The notes beneath the pieces are model-generated. The model was not told where the DNA came from, did no database searches, and saw nothing but the letters and a program-made list of their open reading frames with translations. Shown here in pieces: positions 43,471 through 54,150 of a stretch of DNA of 64,000 nt; position 1 is the stretch's first letter; each line of letters begins with the position of its first letter. The position numbers and the translations under genes are program-made. Source of the stretch: Tetrapyrgos nigripes (taxonomy: Eukaryota; Basidiomycota; Agaricomycetes; Agaricales; Campanellaceae). The stretch covers positions 1 through 64,000 of the forward strand of contig JAACJM010000279.1 in NCBI GenBank assembly GCA_013368315.1, written 5' to 3'.

Positions 43471-43478
43471 GATATGAT

Positions 43479-44113
43479 CAGTGTTGCCGAGGTCTGGGCC
43501 ATGACCCTGTTGGCCCTGAACCGACCCCGGATCGACCCCGAGGTCCAGGTCCAGTGGCTATGCAGGACCTGACCCGGACCTAGAGGTCTGGGTCGAGGGC
43601 CAGAGGCTGCAGAGGAGGGCCGGACCCGACCGGACCCAGGACCTCAAGTGTCGGTATGACCAAGTTTAGGGACTTGAAATGGTATCGTCGACCTTCTTTT
43701 GAGCTTCTTCGTAGTACATATAGTGACCTGAGCTGCCATGTGGTCGCCACAGTTCGTTTTCTTTCGTTTTCTCACCCAAAATAACTGTACTCAGAATATG
43801 CCGAGGATGACCTCACAGCTGCAAAAATGCGCAGACGCATTGTGGCTCCGTTATCACAGTAAGTATTGTCAATTTACATAGATACTAGTAGTAAAATACA
43901 TTATTTATGGACTGGAGCACTTTTTATGGCTTTACCTTCGAGAAAAAATTTTCAATGTGCGGACCAGGGCCAACCCTGGACCGACCCTCTTGAACCGGGT
44001 CCAGCAGGTCCAGGGTCAAGGTCCAACGAGAAGGTGGACCGACCCCATAGGTCCAGGTTGAGGGCCAGAAAATTTTGGCCGGACCTGACCCGAACCGGAC
44101 CTCGGCAACACTG
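43479..44113 (+). mobile_element. hAT-like non-autonomous element, 635 bp
   Basis: Perfect 16-bp TIRs CAGTGTTGCCGAGGTC (43479-43494) and GACCTCGGCAACACTG (44098-44113). 8-bp TSD GATATGAT at 43471-43478 and 44114-44121, within a GATAT microsatellite, so the TSD alone is weaker evidence than the TIRs. Subterminal regions of about 150 bp at each side are packed with GGTCC/GGACC and GGTC/GACC words in both orientations. No coding capacity. Confidence 0.9.
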
Positions 44114-44164
44114 GATATGATATGATGGTGCCAATGAACTCGATGAACAGTAAACTGGCACTGG

Positions 44165-44890
44165 ATGTTAGAACTTGGGCCTTACTAAGTAGGCCCGGGT
44201 TTCTGTTTCATACATACATAGACTCGCCCATAGAACCATAGGACAATTGTCAATGATAGCAGCACTACTATTAGCTAGCTTCATTAAGACGGCTCAAGTT
44301 CTGAACCAACCTAAACTCCTAAATGTCTACATACATATGTCATATATAGATTTAGAGTAGATGTGTGTATGATGTGGTCTATGGCCACTGGCAGGTTATA
44401 TACAACGTCTATTACACCCGTACCCGGTATGTGCGTAGAGGACCATGGCGTGTATTTCTACATATCTATCTATCTATCTTAGTACTTATGCTTTGTTCGT
44501 CATGAGTGGTCGGTCAGTAGTCGGTCGGTAGTCGGTACCGGTGCGCCTCCAAGTGCAAATGCGAATCCAATAGGTATTGATCCCATCGGTGTCGGTGGCA
44601 ACTTACTTTGTCTCAGTATTTGGACAGTATTCGGACAGTGAGTGCATCGACATCCATCTCCATCTCCATCATCGGTTCACGGCAGGTTGATATGTATATA
44701 CACTCGTTTCAAGGTTCTGAAATTGAGTATACTTTTATACTTGTTGTATCCGAGTCTGAGGCCTGAGGTCTGAGCTTGTATACATGACTACTACATAGTA
44801 AGTAATGAGCTGATGCTACATAGCTAGACGGACGTACATGTAGTCTATATATGTACTATGTAGGCGCTGAAATATAATAACAATCACGCC
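44165..44890 (+). repeat. Dispersed repeat A, copy 2
   Basis: Same orientation as 5752-6440; begins TGTTAGAACTTGGGCC. See copy 1 for shared blocks. Contains a short TATC microsatellite near 44462. Confidence 0.7.
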
Positions 44891-45057
44891 GGAAGTACAT
44901 TTCTATCGGCTCGATGGATAGATGAGCAGATAGGTGTACAGAAGTAGGATGTATTTGGAGTTCAGATATATATACAAATAAATGCTATTTTTTGACTCTA
45001 AATATTCGTACAGAAAGAACGTATATCTGGAAACCCCTAATTACACTTGATAGGTAA

Positions 45058-45596
45058 TGTCAAGAACAGGTTCAGATAGGGACTGGATGCCTCTCAGGCC
45101 ACCACACAGGAACCAAAGACGAAGCAATAAGGCAAATAGATGGTATACATGAGTAAGCCAGTACTGGGCCAGAGTCTACATAGTACTGAGGACAATGCTG
45201 AGCAGTATGGATCAGAGGGACAGAAGTGGACAGACTGAGGAACTATCTACAAAGCCCTGGAGTATATATACAAAAGTGCGAAGGAGAACAAGATTAGATC
45301 AGCAGGTACTGATGGAAACAATCAAGGAATGATAATCAGGTATCTAAGTGATGTCAATATGTGTAACAGGTACAGATATGATCTGTCAATCAGAGAAATG
45401 ATGCATCAAAGAAGATGGAAGCCATAGGTACAAGGAACATGATCTAGAACCAAAGAAGCGAAGAATGATGGAAGGGAGAAGAATGATGGAAGGGAGAAGA
45501 ATGATGGAAGGGAGAAGAATGATGGAAGGGAGAAGAATGATGAAAGGAGAACAAAGAACAGGGTCTAGAAGCGAAGGCATGAAGGGATTCATGACA
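45058..45596 (-). mobile_element. Solo LTR, family D, 539 bp, inverted relative to the GH3 copy
   Basis: Reverse complement of the 10888-11372 LTR, with TSD GGTAA at 45053-45057 and 45597-45601. The 54-bp size difference equals three extra units of an 18-bp direct repeat (GAAGAATGATGGAAGGGA, about five units at 45460-45550). Otherwise nearly identical by eye. Confidence 0.93.
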
Positions 45597-45601
45597 GGTA
45601 A

Positions 45602-45892
45602 ACAAAAAGATGGCACATGTAATCTATGTAAAGATGTACAAAAAGACGCCTAATTTGTATAGCTATTCGAACAAAAGAAAGATAACCTTTTAAAGCTCCG
45701 GATACATGTCCAGAAATCCCGTATATCTGAGGCACATATACAGGTGCAGATAGGAGTCCAAATGGACCATCTATCCAGAGTTCAGATAGGTCTGCAGATA
45801 TATCATATTTCCGGAGTCAGAATAGGACGCAGGCACGTCAGTGGCTTGACACAGTCGCGTTTCCAACGCGTCCACTGCAAGGCGCATCTGCG
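45602..45892. other. Spacer with recurrent AGATAGG words
   Basis: No gene. The final 60 bp (45835-45892) match 49197-49253; see findings. Confidence 0.4.
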
Positions 45893-46463
45893 TCAGAAGT
45901 CGTCGTGTACGCTGTTGCTGCCAAGTTTGGCTTTGTGTGTAGCATTGGCCCGTCCTTCCCAAGACGATAAACGTGTGATGGTCTTGAAAGCGTTGTCTTG
46001 CAAAACGTAGATGCCCTGGATTGACTTGGTGAGCTGGAATACCTTGAGGGATGGGGTAAAAACACTGCAAAGTTCGCACCAACATGCAATCCAATAGCTT
46101 CAAGACGCGTTCTGATAGCTTCTTCCTCTTCATCCACTGCAGCGTTTTTCCCTGAACGAGAATTGAGACTGACGGTCGAGTCTCTGGGGTTTTCGGTCTT
46201 TAGAGGCAAAGTCAATAGTGCAGGTTGTGGTGGTGGGATCAGTCCGGCATCGACCATTTCTTTTTCTATATCCTCTTGGACCGAGCAGTCACTACAGCTG
46301 AAGATTCATGTAGAGTGTTGTCGACTTCGATCAAGAAATAGTCCATCATTGCGCCGTCAACATAGCGCATTGGCGGATTGGCCAGAGTAGCAGGACTCGG
46401 AGTGACCAGCGAGCTGGCAGATTTGGAGGAGCTCGAGATCTGTATGGAAGGGCGACTGGACAT
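45893..46463 (-). pseudogene. TRAPP subunit Trs33/TRAPPC6-like relic
   Basis: TRAPPC6 is a core subunit of the vesicle-tethering TRAPP complexes at the Golgi. On minus from ATG 46463: Ser-rich leader, then MRYVDGAMMDYFLIEVDNTL, ESSAVVTARSKRI, a two-base frame change near 46268, MVDAGLIPPPQP, EEAIRTRLEAIGLHVGANFA, and the C-terminal GIYVLQDNAFKTITRLSSW to a TGA at 45893. The family's central segment (about 40 residues between the V-G-x-x-F-A helix and the YVLQDN strand) is missing. A working copy presumably exists elsewhere; this looks like a deleted duplicate. Confidence 0.75.
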
Positions 46464-46889
46464 GGTGGTTGATGGAAAAGGAGACACAGCGAGTAGTTGT
46501 ACCAATGGATGATCTTCATGGGCTCCCGGAAACAAGTGCACCGACAGCGGATGATGTTTAGACCGTACGAGGCACAGTCTGAGTGGAGGTTTGAAGCGAG
46601 GAACGAAATAGCATCTGACACCAAGCGCTGCACAATGAACTGAGAGAGAGTGGAGGGTAACTCTGCATTATCCTCATGTGGAGAACTTTGTTGGTTGACC
46701 TTCACAGAGGATTCCAAAAATACGGGCTAACAGCTCGACGGGCAAAGACGGAGGAATGGCCGGTTGGGATGGAAAACGTCCAAATCTACACCCAAGAATG
46801 TACATACAACACAGATATGAAAGCAAGAAACATGATAGCAAACAGAAAACAACGACGCTAAAGAAAAAGAGGAGAAAAGCCCCAATTGC

Positions 46890-47426
46890 TCAGCCAACAA
46901 GTTCCCTCGCCCTATCAACGGCGTCGCAGGCATCTCTCAATCCAAATGCTGCTTTGAAGACGAATTCCTCTCGGTGCTTTGAAGAGCAATTCGGGCAAGC
47001 GCCATTGCTTTTGTGGGTATATTTAAGTACTTGCTGATGAGCTTCATGTTCTGAAACATTTGTGAGTGAAAAGACTGATGGATACTCTCAAAACGTACCG
47101 ATACCGAACATTCTCTCTTCGCTGACCCAAACCCAATATACCAGTTTGAATCCCTTCGACTTGTCTTTGCACCTCCACTCCTGCAGTCTGTGTCTCGGTG
47201 TGCGACGGGTACAGCCGATTTTGCAGGCTTTGCCGTTTCTAAATGACAGGACGTACACCCAAGCATCCCTCTTCACCCTAGCAGAAACTGGCCTATCCAC
47301 CCAGTCATGGAAAACCAGAAACTTGCGGAAACGGTGAATGAATGATATGTAGAGTAGCATATCATCTACCACCATGAGTACGTGAATGTATTTGGGGCTT
47401 TGAGGACGTGTAGGCCCAGGCAGCAA
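46890..47426 (-). CDS. T5orf172 (GIY-YIG-like) domain protein
   Basis: T5orf172/DUF1766-type domains are GIY-YIG-related and common in basidiomycetes; their role is not established. Minus strand: core RDAWVYVLSFRNGKACKIGC with the family's K-I-G-x-T-like turn (here CT), RTPRHRLQEW, then after a 48-nt intron (47051-47098) EHEAHQQVLKYTHKSNGACP, CSSKHREEFVFKAAFGL and TGA at 46890. The C-terminal C-x2-C...H-x-E-x-F pattern is typical. The 5' end is uncertain: the frame is open to 47426, but an upstream intron may exist. Shorter than most relatives, so possibly a fragment. Confidence 0.65.
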
Positions 47427-47429
47427 TGA

Positions 47430-48236
47430 CAGAGGCGGGAGGCAGTGACCAAAGTGTCGGTCGCGTGATTATTGCTTGCGTCAATTCCTTCCTCCCAACT
47501 CCCTCTCATTTCCTTCCTTTCCCTCTCCTTCTCCCTACAAATTTTCTACACCTCCAATCCCAACTCCAACTCTATGTCATCAAAATACCCACACGCCGAA
47601 AACACAAAAATATCCGCTCGGCAGAAAGGCGTACAGAAACTTTCAGCGTGCCAGAATTCCTCATCTTCTTCTTAAAACTCGAGGGCACAGACACCAAAAC
47701 TGACCCCAATTGATGGCGAGGGATATATAATATGAAGAGTTTGAGGGGGAGGGGGAGGCCATTTCCTGGTATTGGTATGTCAACGCTGGGGATGGGGATA
47801 GGTTCTCCGAGCCCGAGTCTGTGAAGAGGGGAATGGGTACCGGTACCGGTGGTGGTAGCGAGGAAGGGATGCTTATGGAGGTCTTGGAGAGGAGGGATTA
47901 GAAGAGGAGGATGTGCAAAGGGCCAAGGCCCGTCGACAGTCAAAGCCAATGCCAATGCCAAAGTGAGAATACAAATCAGTGTCGACCACTTCCACAATCC
48001 TACTAGTCTCGTTCTCGTTCACCTCTACTTTGCTCCAAATGCATTTGTCAGTAAAAGCAAAGCCATGACAAGCTTAAGGGAACGCATGTTTTTGGGTGCT
48101 TTGGTGAATGCGTATTCGAGGCCGGTGATGGACGAAGATTTCGCTGAATGCGATCAGGATGTAACTGCAGTGCGATTAAGTAGTTTTAGTATCAGTTTAA
48201 AAACTAAAAGTGACTTGAAAAGACTCACGATCTACT
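47430..48236. other. No supported gene
   Basis: TC-rich sequence with a minus-strand open frame (47572-47997) of low complexity. Includes GGTACCGGTACCGGTGG at 47836. May contain 5' exons of the T5orf172 gene, but I cannot support any. Confidence 0.3.
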
Positions 48237-48662
48237 TTGTATCCAACATTGAGAGGAGAAACAGCGTCACAGTCAACAGCGTTGGCAAATTTCCCGCATG
48301 GGGATGTCTGGCTTCAGATCAATCCTCAACAATCTATCATCCTCGTTCCATCTATTCTGTGTCCATTCTTCGTCTCCCAAAAAATCCTTAAAGTAGACCA
48401 AACGAGCCCTTGGAATAGCAGAATGCATGTAAACCTCCTTTCCTTCAGCCCTGTAAAGCGACGTCCAGGGGAGCACCAGGTTTAGGCAATGTATTCGGGT
48501 GAGGATGTGAATGGGAAGCGTCTGGTTGGGATTGCCATAAAAAGTTCCTCGACTGCTATCCATCTCACTGCCATGTTCTACCCCATCCAATTCTACCTCC
48601 TGCGCACTACGCAACGCACTTGTCTGTATATCCAAATTCTTCGGCCTGGTTTCCGAGGCCAC
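48237..48662 (-). CDS. Uncharacterised minus-strand gene fragment
   Basis: Protein-like reading LPWTSLYRAEGKEVYMHSAI, RARLVYFKDFLGDEEWTQNR, ending in one frame at 48273; in the next frame PCGKFANAVDCDAVSPLNVG leads to a possible splice donor near 48228. I recognise no family and cannot fix the exon structure. Could be a relic like its neighbours. Confidence 0.3.
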
Positions 48663-48807
48663 CCGTGCTCCAAACCCATGTGGCCATCAGAGGTGAGAAC
48701 TGGGTCAGCAAGAGGTGTCGGGGCCATGGAATGGGGTCTGAAGACGGATTGGTCTGACCCTTCGTCTTTGGTGACAGTCTGCATTGCAGGTGAGAGTGGT
48801 TGACCCC

Positions 48808-49293
48808 TCATCGGAATAGAGTCTGGACCTGTAAGGAAGGTAAAAGGATAACATCTTCCTTTGCTGGAGCTGTTGGTGGTCTTGGGGACTTTCTGGCGCG
48901 TTTCTGGGGCATCAACATCGTCAAAGACGATGAGAACGCATCAGACGGGGCAGTCGAGGTATCATTGGATGACATGATCGGAAGCTTTTTTTTCTTCGAG
49001 TTCTTGGCGACCCAGAACAATCGTGAAAGGATAGAGACGAGATATGAGTATGGGGAATGGGAGAAAAGAAAGAGACTCGTCAGTATGACACGAAAAATGA
49101 TGAGAAAGAGAAAGGTAAGGCTTACCTTCTTGGTCTTCTCATCGAGGCCATCGTCGAGGAAGAACTCTTCGGTGAAGAAGATGAGGGATTGCGGGTGCGT
49201 CAGTGGCTTGACGCGGTCACGTCTCCAATGCGTCCACTGCAAGACGTGTCTACGTGAAAGAATACCGTAGTAGTGATGTGACAAACGGGCCAA
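48808..49293 (-). CDS. Uncharacterised minus-strand open frame, Lys/Ser-rich end
   Basis: Open for 161 codons. A first part (VLQWTHWRRDRVKPLTHPQS, LIFFTEEFFLDDGLDEKTKK) stops at a good donor (GTAAGCC, near 49120). The second part (KNSKKKKLPIMSSNDTSTAP, RARKSPRPPTAPAKEDV) could be a second exon after a hydrophobic intron-derived stretch. No family recognised. Its first part shares about 60 bp with sequence beside the TRAPPC6 relic. Confidence 0.3.
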   Translation of the reverse strand: MARLSHHYYGILSRRHVLQWTHWRRDRVKPLTHPQSLIFFTEEFFLDDGLDEKTKKVSLTFLFLIIFRVILTSLFLFSHSPYSYLVSILSRLFWVAKNSKKKKLPIMSSNDTSTAPSDAFSSSLTMLMPQKRARKSPRPPTAPAKEDVILLPSLQVQTLFR

Positions 49294-49400
49294 TAAATTG
49301 AGTGCAATTGGAGTTCGTAACTGGTTGATGTCGGCATCATATGAGTCGGTCAGTGCGTGAGTTGTGACTCTGTACGTTTCTTATCTTTTCTTCTCTCCTT

Positions 49401-50240
49401 TTATCTTAGTGATTCAGCAAGCAGCCTCGCAAAGGTCTGATTAGAATCGGAGGTACCAGGAGTTGGTAACCACACTCTGACTGCATCCTCCATTTGCCCT
49501 TGACCTTCTGGAGCGTTAACAATGATACTTGCCACCAGCAAAACGTTCCACTCACCCAAATTCAACAACGAATCTCGCAACAGGATACGTGCTGTAGTCG
49601 AAAGCATGGTCTGCAACGTAATTGAAGCATTCTGCAGATAATGGTATAATCAAGAGGATTACCGGCAAGGGATAAAAACACACCTGAATTGCTGTAGAGG
49701 TTACCTTGAGTGCCATTTTCAAATCCGAGAGGCCCGTTATTACAACTCAAGGCTACAGAAATTGGATCAAAACACTATGATATTCTGTCCAACTTGAACA
49801 GCACTCTCCAACACCATTGCAACCCCGAGGACTCTAGTTACCTTGTCGTTGTTCCCCTCAGCTACACCATGAGCATCAGCAGCAGCTCTGGCTTCCACTA
49901 AAATATTCACAACTGCTGGCCCACCCATCAATTTGCATGCTCTGTCCAACTTGAACAGCACTCTCCAACACCATTGCAACCCTGAGGGCTCTAGTTACCT
50001 CGTCGCTGTTCCCCTCAGCTACACAACGAGCATCAGCAGCAGCTCTGGCTTCCGCTAAAATATTCGCAATTGCTGGCCCACCCATCAATTTCCATGCACT
50101 TCCCAAACCTCCCACCGAGACCTTCCACGGTCCTTGAAATGATCGAGCATTTCAAGCCGCTGGTCACTCAGCTGGTCCTGCTCATGGCCAAAGTGACCAA
50201 AACCTTCAATTTAGAGGGGCTTGGATTAGCCTTCCATTTG
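49401..50240 (-). CDS. Uncharacterised minus-strand gene region, partly duplicated
   Basis: Several protein-like pieces in changing frames: EGFGHFGHEQDQLSDQRLEM (50215-50150), AEARAAADARCVAEGNSDEV (50055-49995), the same motif again in another frame (49905-49840), GPLGFENGTQGNLYSNS before a donor near 49683, and LLRDSLLNLGEWNVLLVASI to the stop at 49401. I do not recognise the family. The frame change between the duplicated units argues for decay, or for introns I cannot place. Confidence 0.3.
49788..50094 (-). repeat. Tandem duplication, two units of about 154 bp
   Basis: Units 49788-49941 and 49942-50094, about 93% identical by eye, each from GTCCAACTTGAACAGCACTC to GCCCACCCATCAATTT. Unit length is one more than a multiple of three, so the coding frame shifts between copies. 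Confidence 0.9.
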
Positions 50241-51330
50241 TGAGAGATGGTCCTCTTCCTGCTTGAAGTCTTGACGAGGTCAATGAGAACACTACTAAAT
50301 CTATTGAGTCAGAGCGTGAGATGCAGCAAAAGTGAACATGCACTCTTGCTTGGGCTTGTCTGTCAAAAGGACAAAATGGTTTTCCCAATCGGAGGTGGTC
50401 TAAAAAATCGTATGAATCATGAGAAGTGTCAGCATTGAAGAACGCCCCCAGTCACAAGTCAATGCACCTGATATTTAAGATACAAATCATCCATGAAAGT
50501 TTTTCCTTGGTTCTGGTTTCCAAGGAATGAGGAACCTGGAGTATAAGCGTCAGCTTGGAAAGAAAAGGAGGAGGAGAAAAAACTACCTTGCTACTGTACT
50601 GCAGATCTTCACACAACGGTGTCTCCTTTGCGAAGAAAGACCGATGTGGCGATAGAAGCGCAATCTATCTGCACCAGAGGACGAAACACATTCGTCTTCA
50701 GATATTGTAGCACCGAAACGAATTTGAATGCTAGAGAGGGAGGGAGAGAGAAAGAGCGAGAGGAAGTTCAAGATGGTTTGATTTGTGAGATGGTCCTCTT
50801 CCTGCTTGGGGTCTTGACGAGGGCAATGAGAGCACTTCTAAATCTATCGAGTCAGAGTGTGAGATGCAGCAAAAGTGAACACGCACTCTTGCTTGGGCTT
50901 GTCTGTCAAAAGGACAAAAATGGTTTTCCCAATCGGAGGTGGTCTAAAAAATCGTATGAATCATGAGAAGTGTCAGCATTGAAGAACACCCCCAGTCACA
51001 AGTCATCGCACCTGATATTTAAGATACAAATCATCCATGAAAAGTTTTCCTTGGTTCCGGTTTCCAAGGAATGAGGAACCTGGAGTATAAGTGTCAGCTT
51101 GGAAAGAAAAGGAGGAGAAGGAGAAAAGAACTACCTTGCTACTGTACTGCAGATCTTCACACAATGGTGTTTCCTTCGCGAGAAAAGACCGATGTGGTGA
51201 TAGAAGCGCATTCTATCTGCACCAGAGGACGAAACACATTCGTCTTCAGATATTGTAGCATCGAAACAAATTCGAATGCTAGAGTGGGGGAGAGAGAGAA
51301 AAAGCGAGAGGAAGTTCAAGATGGGAGTCA
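50238..51330 (-). repeat. Tandem duplication, two units of about 546 bp
   Basis: Unit 1 about 50238-50783 and unit 2 about 50784-51330, roughly 94% identical by eye. Each contains, on minus, ISEDECVSSSGADR and FDRQAQARVHVHFC reading fragments and a GA-rich tract. Coding pieces lie in different frames, so the unit may hold exons of an unknown gene or a relic. Confidence 0.9.
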
Positions 51331-51604
51331 AGACAATAGATTAGACCCTGACGCAAGTTGATTACTCCTTCCCACACGTGACGCAGAACAATAACGCAGA
51401 CTCAGACTGTATCCGATGTCGATAATCCTGTAGATAATAGACAATGCTAGGAGAAGCTCAGCGGGCACCCCGTCATGCAATAGCTTTCGTTGTCACTTTG
51501 ATATTGAAATAAAATCAAGTCATAATTCATAACTACAAGTCACATAATAATACATATTATCGTAACCTTATGTCCCTGTCTGACAGAACCAGCCTTCAAC
51601 GTTA

Positions 51605-52601
51605 TCAGACCCTGCCTCCAAGTCCAACACTATGCAAGGCAACCCACTGATCAAATTGAGGGTATTGCTTGTCTGAAATGTCTAAAGTTTCCTTGGCGGG
51701 ACCCGATAGTTTGTTGAAGAACGCATCATCGTAGCAGTAACGAGGTAAACATTTCACGATCTGGCTAGTAGACTCCTGGTCCGTATAGCGGCGCTTCTTG
51801 GATGCAGGAAGGCGATTGCGGAATCCAATTTGCTTCATCGACTGCTCATACGAAGCCGCACCTTGCATGTCAATGTCATGGAGAATGGGGCCGATAGCCT
51901 TGTGCCTGTACTTTGGAACAAGAACCTTAAATCCAGCTGGGTTCTTGTCATCTGTATCTTCGGAGGATTGACTGTCAACGTCGAGGTCATCAAGGAGAAC
52001 TTGCCCAATTCGATGTTCCAGATGATCGTTAACCTCGAGGAGCTGTTCGACGTGCTCACAACGCTTGTTGAGTTTCTGCGTAGTAAGATAAGCAAACTCT
52101 GCAGACTGCAGTGAAAACTGTCTGAAAACTCACCTGTATCTTGCGGGAGCGAACCCTCATCCTATCATTTGTGTAGTCTTTATACTCTTTTACTCGAGCA
52201 TCAGCTTCTGCCTCGTTTTCTTCTGCACGAGGAAGAGACCTCTTGTATGCACCCTGGACCTGCACCACGAAACTCCAAATGATAGCTTGCATTACTTCTG
52301 ACGACAAGTCAACTGTCTTCCCCGCATCGTCTAACACTCCAAATACTGCTGCAGCAATGTTTGAGACAACGATCTTGTTCCATGGGATCTGTTTCCAATT
52401 GTCGCCAAAGTAGAGAGAATACTGGAGTGCACCCTGGGGACCAGCGTGAGTTCCGATAAGGTGACTGAGAGCGATTTCTTCATCGACAGGTTGAGTCTTG
52501 ATTCTGCAAAGCTCCTTGAACTCATCGAGGATATCAGTCTTACAACAGTGAGCGTCAGGTCTGGGCAGGCAACAACAAGATATACCACTGCCCAGAGACA
52601 T
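51605..52601 (-). CDS. Uncharacterised two-exon protein, about 320 aa
   Basis: Minus strand. Exon 1 from 52601 (start MSLGSGISCC, though a first intron starting in GTATATC is possible) reads DILDEFKELCRIKTQPVDEE, LYFGDNWKQIPWNKIVVSNI, AIIWSFVVQVQGAYKRSL and an acidic/basic helix to RSRKIQ. A 28-nt intron (52106-52133, GTGAGT...TGCAG) joins it to SAEFAYLTTQKLNKRCEHVE, LLEVNDHLEHRIGQVLLDDL, PAGFKVLVPKYRHKAIGPIL, KKRRYTDQES and a TGA at 51605. Mostly helical, no membrane segment or signal peptide, no family I can name. The reading is continuous and well biased, so it is probably a real gene. Confidence 0.6.
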
Positions 52602-52639
52602 TTATTATATGTGCTGAGAAGTTAGCCCAGAAGTTAAAA

Positions 52640-53105
52640 GGAAACAATGACTTTCTGGGGCTTAAAAGTTGTATAGAAACAATTACTTCTATGCATGGGG
52701 AAGACAGCTAGAAGCTTTCCCGGAGTGGAAAGTCAAAAGTAAACAATTACTTTCGAGTGGCGAAAATATTCCCTTTGTGGGACTGAATAGTTTGACTATC
52801 CAGTCCGGGAAAGGAAATGGGTGCTCTGTGGGTCTACTCTCGGACCACGGTGTGTCATAGTAGCAACAGCGCCGTATCCCCGAGGGTCCGAGCATAGGTC
52901 CACTCCCTCTCTGCAGGGTAATGATGAACTGTACACCCTTCGCTTCCAGTGGAAACATCAAAGCTACAAGAACTAGCGTTGGAGAGTTGAGGAAGGAGAC
53001 CGCTCTTCCGAGAAGATTTGAACAGGCATCAGAATACCAAGAGAAACTCAGACAAGTAGGTGTCACTTGGCGCTATCAATTCGTTGTGTACTGACGATTT
53101 ACTAG
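52640..53105. other. No supported gene
   Basis: Between the minus-strand gene and the ASE1 relic. A minus-strand open frame (52689-53066) shows no family. Confidence 0.3.
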
Positions 53106-54150
53106 TTGTACCATATATACCATCTCACAAACCGTCTCAATGCTCTCGCTCGAACTCTTGACTACTTCAGTCATGATATCCTTCATCCAACTCCTGCACC
53201 AGCGCAGGAAGACGAGAGTAGCAACCGAGTTGGAGAAAGAGCTTGTCAGAGGCAAAAGCAAAGTAGTAAGTCTTATGTCTTCACCTCTCAGTGCAATCCT
53301 AACTAGTCTCTGCAGCTCAAATGTCTCAACCAATTATCCGAACTTTTACAGAACTAGGGATCACACCACCCACATTAGAAGACCTCGAACCCATACCGCA
53401 CTCTACTTCATCTTCCAACTCGCGATCTACACTCACTCGGACTCCACGCATCCTCCTTTGACCCTTTCATCCTCACAACACCCACTCCCGCTTCTCGTAC
53501 TTCCAAGGACTATTTCCCATTACTCGAATCAGATGACAAAGACTCCCCTTTCCCTTCTTCATCTTCGGACATAGCTCACCGGCATGTCTTCGTTACCTCA
53601 GTTGTTGGCTGCATCGAAGCAGCCGAGGCAGAGGGGCGTTCAGCTTCTTCTCAGACACTCAGCTCTCCACCTCTTGGCCTCAACAATGTTAATCTATCCG
53701 CAGTGCTCATGTCTTGGGCATCTCACTTGTGCTCCACCCTCGAAGAAACCAAACGAAGACGAGAATCACATATCCAGGCCATGTATGCTCCACTAGAACC
53801 TCTATGGCAGAGGCTGAAAGTGGAACAAGAGGATATGGATGTGTTCGTCGACATGAACTGGGGTAGTACAGAAGAGTGTGTTAGGGCTTATGAGGACGAG
53901 TTGGAGAGGATGTTGGAGTTGAAGAGGGAAAGGATGGCAGACTTCATCCAGCGCGCCAGAGGACAAATTTTCAGGTTATGTGATGAGTTGATGACAGGTG
54001 AGGAGGAGAGAGGTGCCTTTGGAGCTTTCATGGATGGTAATCTTTTTTTCTTCGTATACTAACTACCGAGCATATGGAAGAGTTGTTTGGTATTCATGAA
54101 GATGAGATTCAGAAATTGCAGGAAGAGAAGAGACTCAAAGCACTATGATC
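53106..54150 (+). pseudogene. ASE1/MAP65 microtubule-bundling protein relic
   Basis: ASE1/PRC1/MAP65 proteins bundle antiparallel microtubules in the spindle midzone. Pieces in order: SHDILHPTPAPAQEDE (53165), ATELEKELVRGKSKV (53222), an intron to 53320, FTELGITPPTLEDLEPIPHS (53345), then the long frame 53458-54062 with LMSWASHLCSTLEETKRRRE, SHIQAMYAPLEPLWQRLKVE and LERMLELKRERMADFIQRAR, and after an intron EHMEELFGIHEDEIQKLQEE ending KAL-TGA at about 54148. Frame changes lie near 53215 and 53345, and a TGA at 53458 separates two frames. The N-terminal coil and the spectrin/microtubule-binding part are absent. A truncated duplicate; a functional gene is expected elsewhere. Confidence 0.8.

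Noticed and set aside
43460..43478. GATAT repeat as evidence of a telomere or regulatory site
   Set aside because: Only a few units; it simply served as the target of the hAT-like element.
46346..46717. 124-aa minus-strand frame upstream of the TRAPPC6 relic
   Set aside because: Its second half is an out-of-frame reading of the TRAPPC6 leader; the first half has no family and could be 5' UTR.
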